Source of the DNA: Chitinophagaceae bacterium
GTDB lineage: Bacteria; Bacteroidota; Bacteroidia; Chitinophagales; Chitinophagaceae
Direction of reading: 5' to 3'
Assembly (NCBI GenBank): GCA_013205585.1
Contig: JABMML010000154.1
Span: 1-5,402, forward strand
DNA: 5,402 nucleotides
Shown: piece by piece, positions 5,298-5,402 of the stretch
How positions within the stretch are numbered: the first letter of the stretch is position 1
How the letters are laid out: each line of letters begins with the position of its first letter
The notes under the pieces: generated by a model
Told to the model about the DNA's origin: nothing
Database searches by the model: none
Seen by the model: the letters and a program-made list of their open reading frames with translations, nothing else
Translations under genes and position numbers: made by a program

Positions 5298-5402
5298 TTA
5301 GAAATTTAATGATTCAATTTTTGTTTTCAATTGATCAAATGAAAATCTATCTGAATTATTTTTTCCAACGTATCTGAAAACTTCTTCTCCTTTTTTATTT
5401 AA
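5298..5402 (-). CDS. C-terminus of a probable thioredoxin-fold (peroxiredoxin-like) protein (partial)
   Basis: The minus-strand frame from the right edge is open for 34 codons, from 5402 to the TAA at 5300-5298. It reads LNKKGEEVFRYVGKNN, then SDRFSFDQLKTKIESLNF and stop. The 'xxKxGxEVxRYVGxNNSDRxSF' pattern resembles the last beta-strand and helix of AhpC/TSA-type redoxins of Bacteroidota; this is from memory and rests on a short tail. The catalytic cysteine region lies outside the window. The 9-bp gap to the flavodoxin gene points to an operon and supports a shared redox role. It is too short for a certain family call, but the frame, composition and spacing make it a convincing gene end. 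Confidence 0.6.
   Translation of the reverse strand, partial: LNKKGEEVFRYVGKNNSDRFSFDQLKTKIESLNF

Noticed and set aside
1..5402. SusC/SusD-type polysaccharide utilisation locus
   Set aside because: No TonB-dependent receptor, SusD-like lipoprotein or hybrid two-component regulator is present in the window.

Overview
The window looks like a chromosomal piece from a member of the Bacteroidota, probably of the Chitinophagaceae/Sphingobacteriales type. The evidence is low GC, A-rich leaders without strong Shine-Dalgarno sequences, protein families typical of that phylum, and four separate secreted proteins whose predicted signal-peptidase I site is followed directly by glutamine (the Bacteroidetes 'Q-rule').

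Layout. Positions 1-77 hold the first 25 codons of a minus-strand secreted protein that runs off the left edge. A 237-bp divergent intergenic region (78-314) follows. It contains a degenerate GGCC-rich tandem repeat with phased A-tracts and two overlapping AT palindromes. From 315 to 4699 three plus-strand genes lie in a row, separated by only 45 and 47 bp. They are a 568-aa secreted protein of a widespread but functionally unnamed family, a 523-aa sodium:solute symporter of the SSS family most like sialic-acid carriers, and a 337-aa secreted Asp-box (BNR) beta-propeller usually labelled 'predicted neuraminidase'. They probably form one operon. On the minus strand, converging on it across a 22-bp gap, are a flavodoxin-fold protein with a signal peptide (4722-5288) and, 9 bp upstream of that gene, the last 34 codons of a probable thioredoxin-fold/peroxiredoxin-like protein (5298-5402, running off the right edge).

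How the genes may work together. The plus-strand operon looks like a small scavenging module: two exported proteins process or bind an acidic-sugar-containing substrate in the periplasm or outside the cell, and the symporter imports the product with Na+. The substrate is uncertain. By eye, the symporter keeps the carboxylate-binding arginine of the sialic-acid transporter SiaT but not several other pocket residues. The BNR protein lacks the FRIP motif of true GH33 sialidases. The minus-strand pair looks like a redox operon whose flavodoxin is apparently exported, which is unusual for an FMN protein. No RNA genes, CRISPR arrays, insertion sequences or origins were seen, and no complete gene looks broken.
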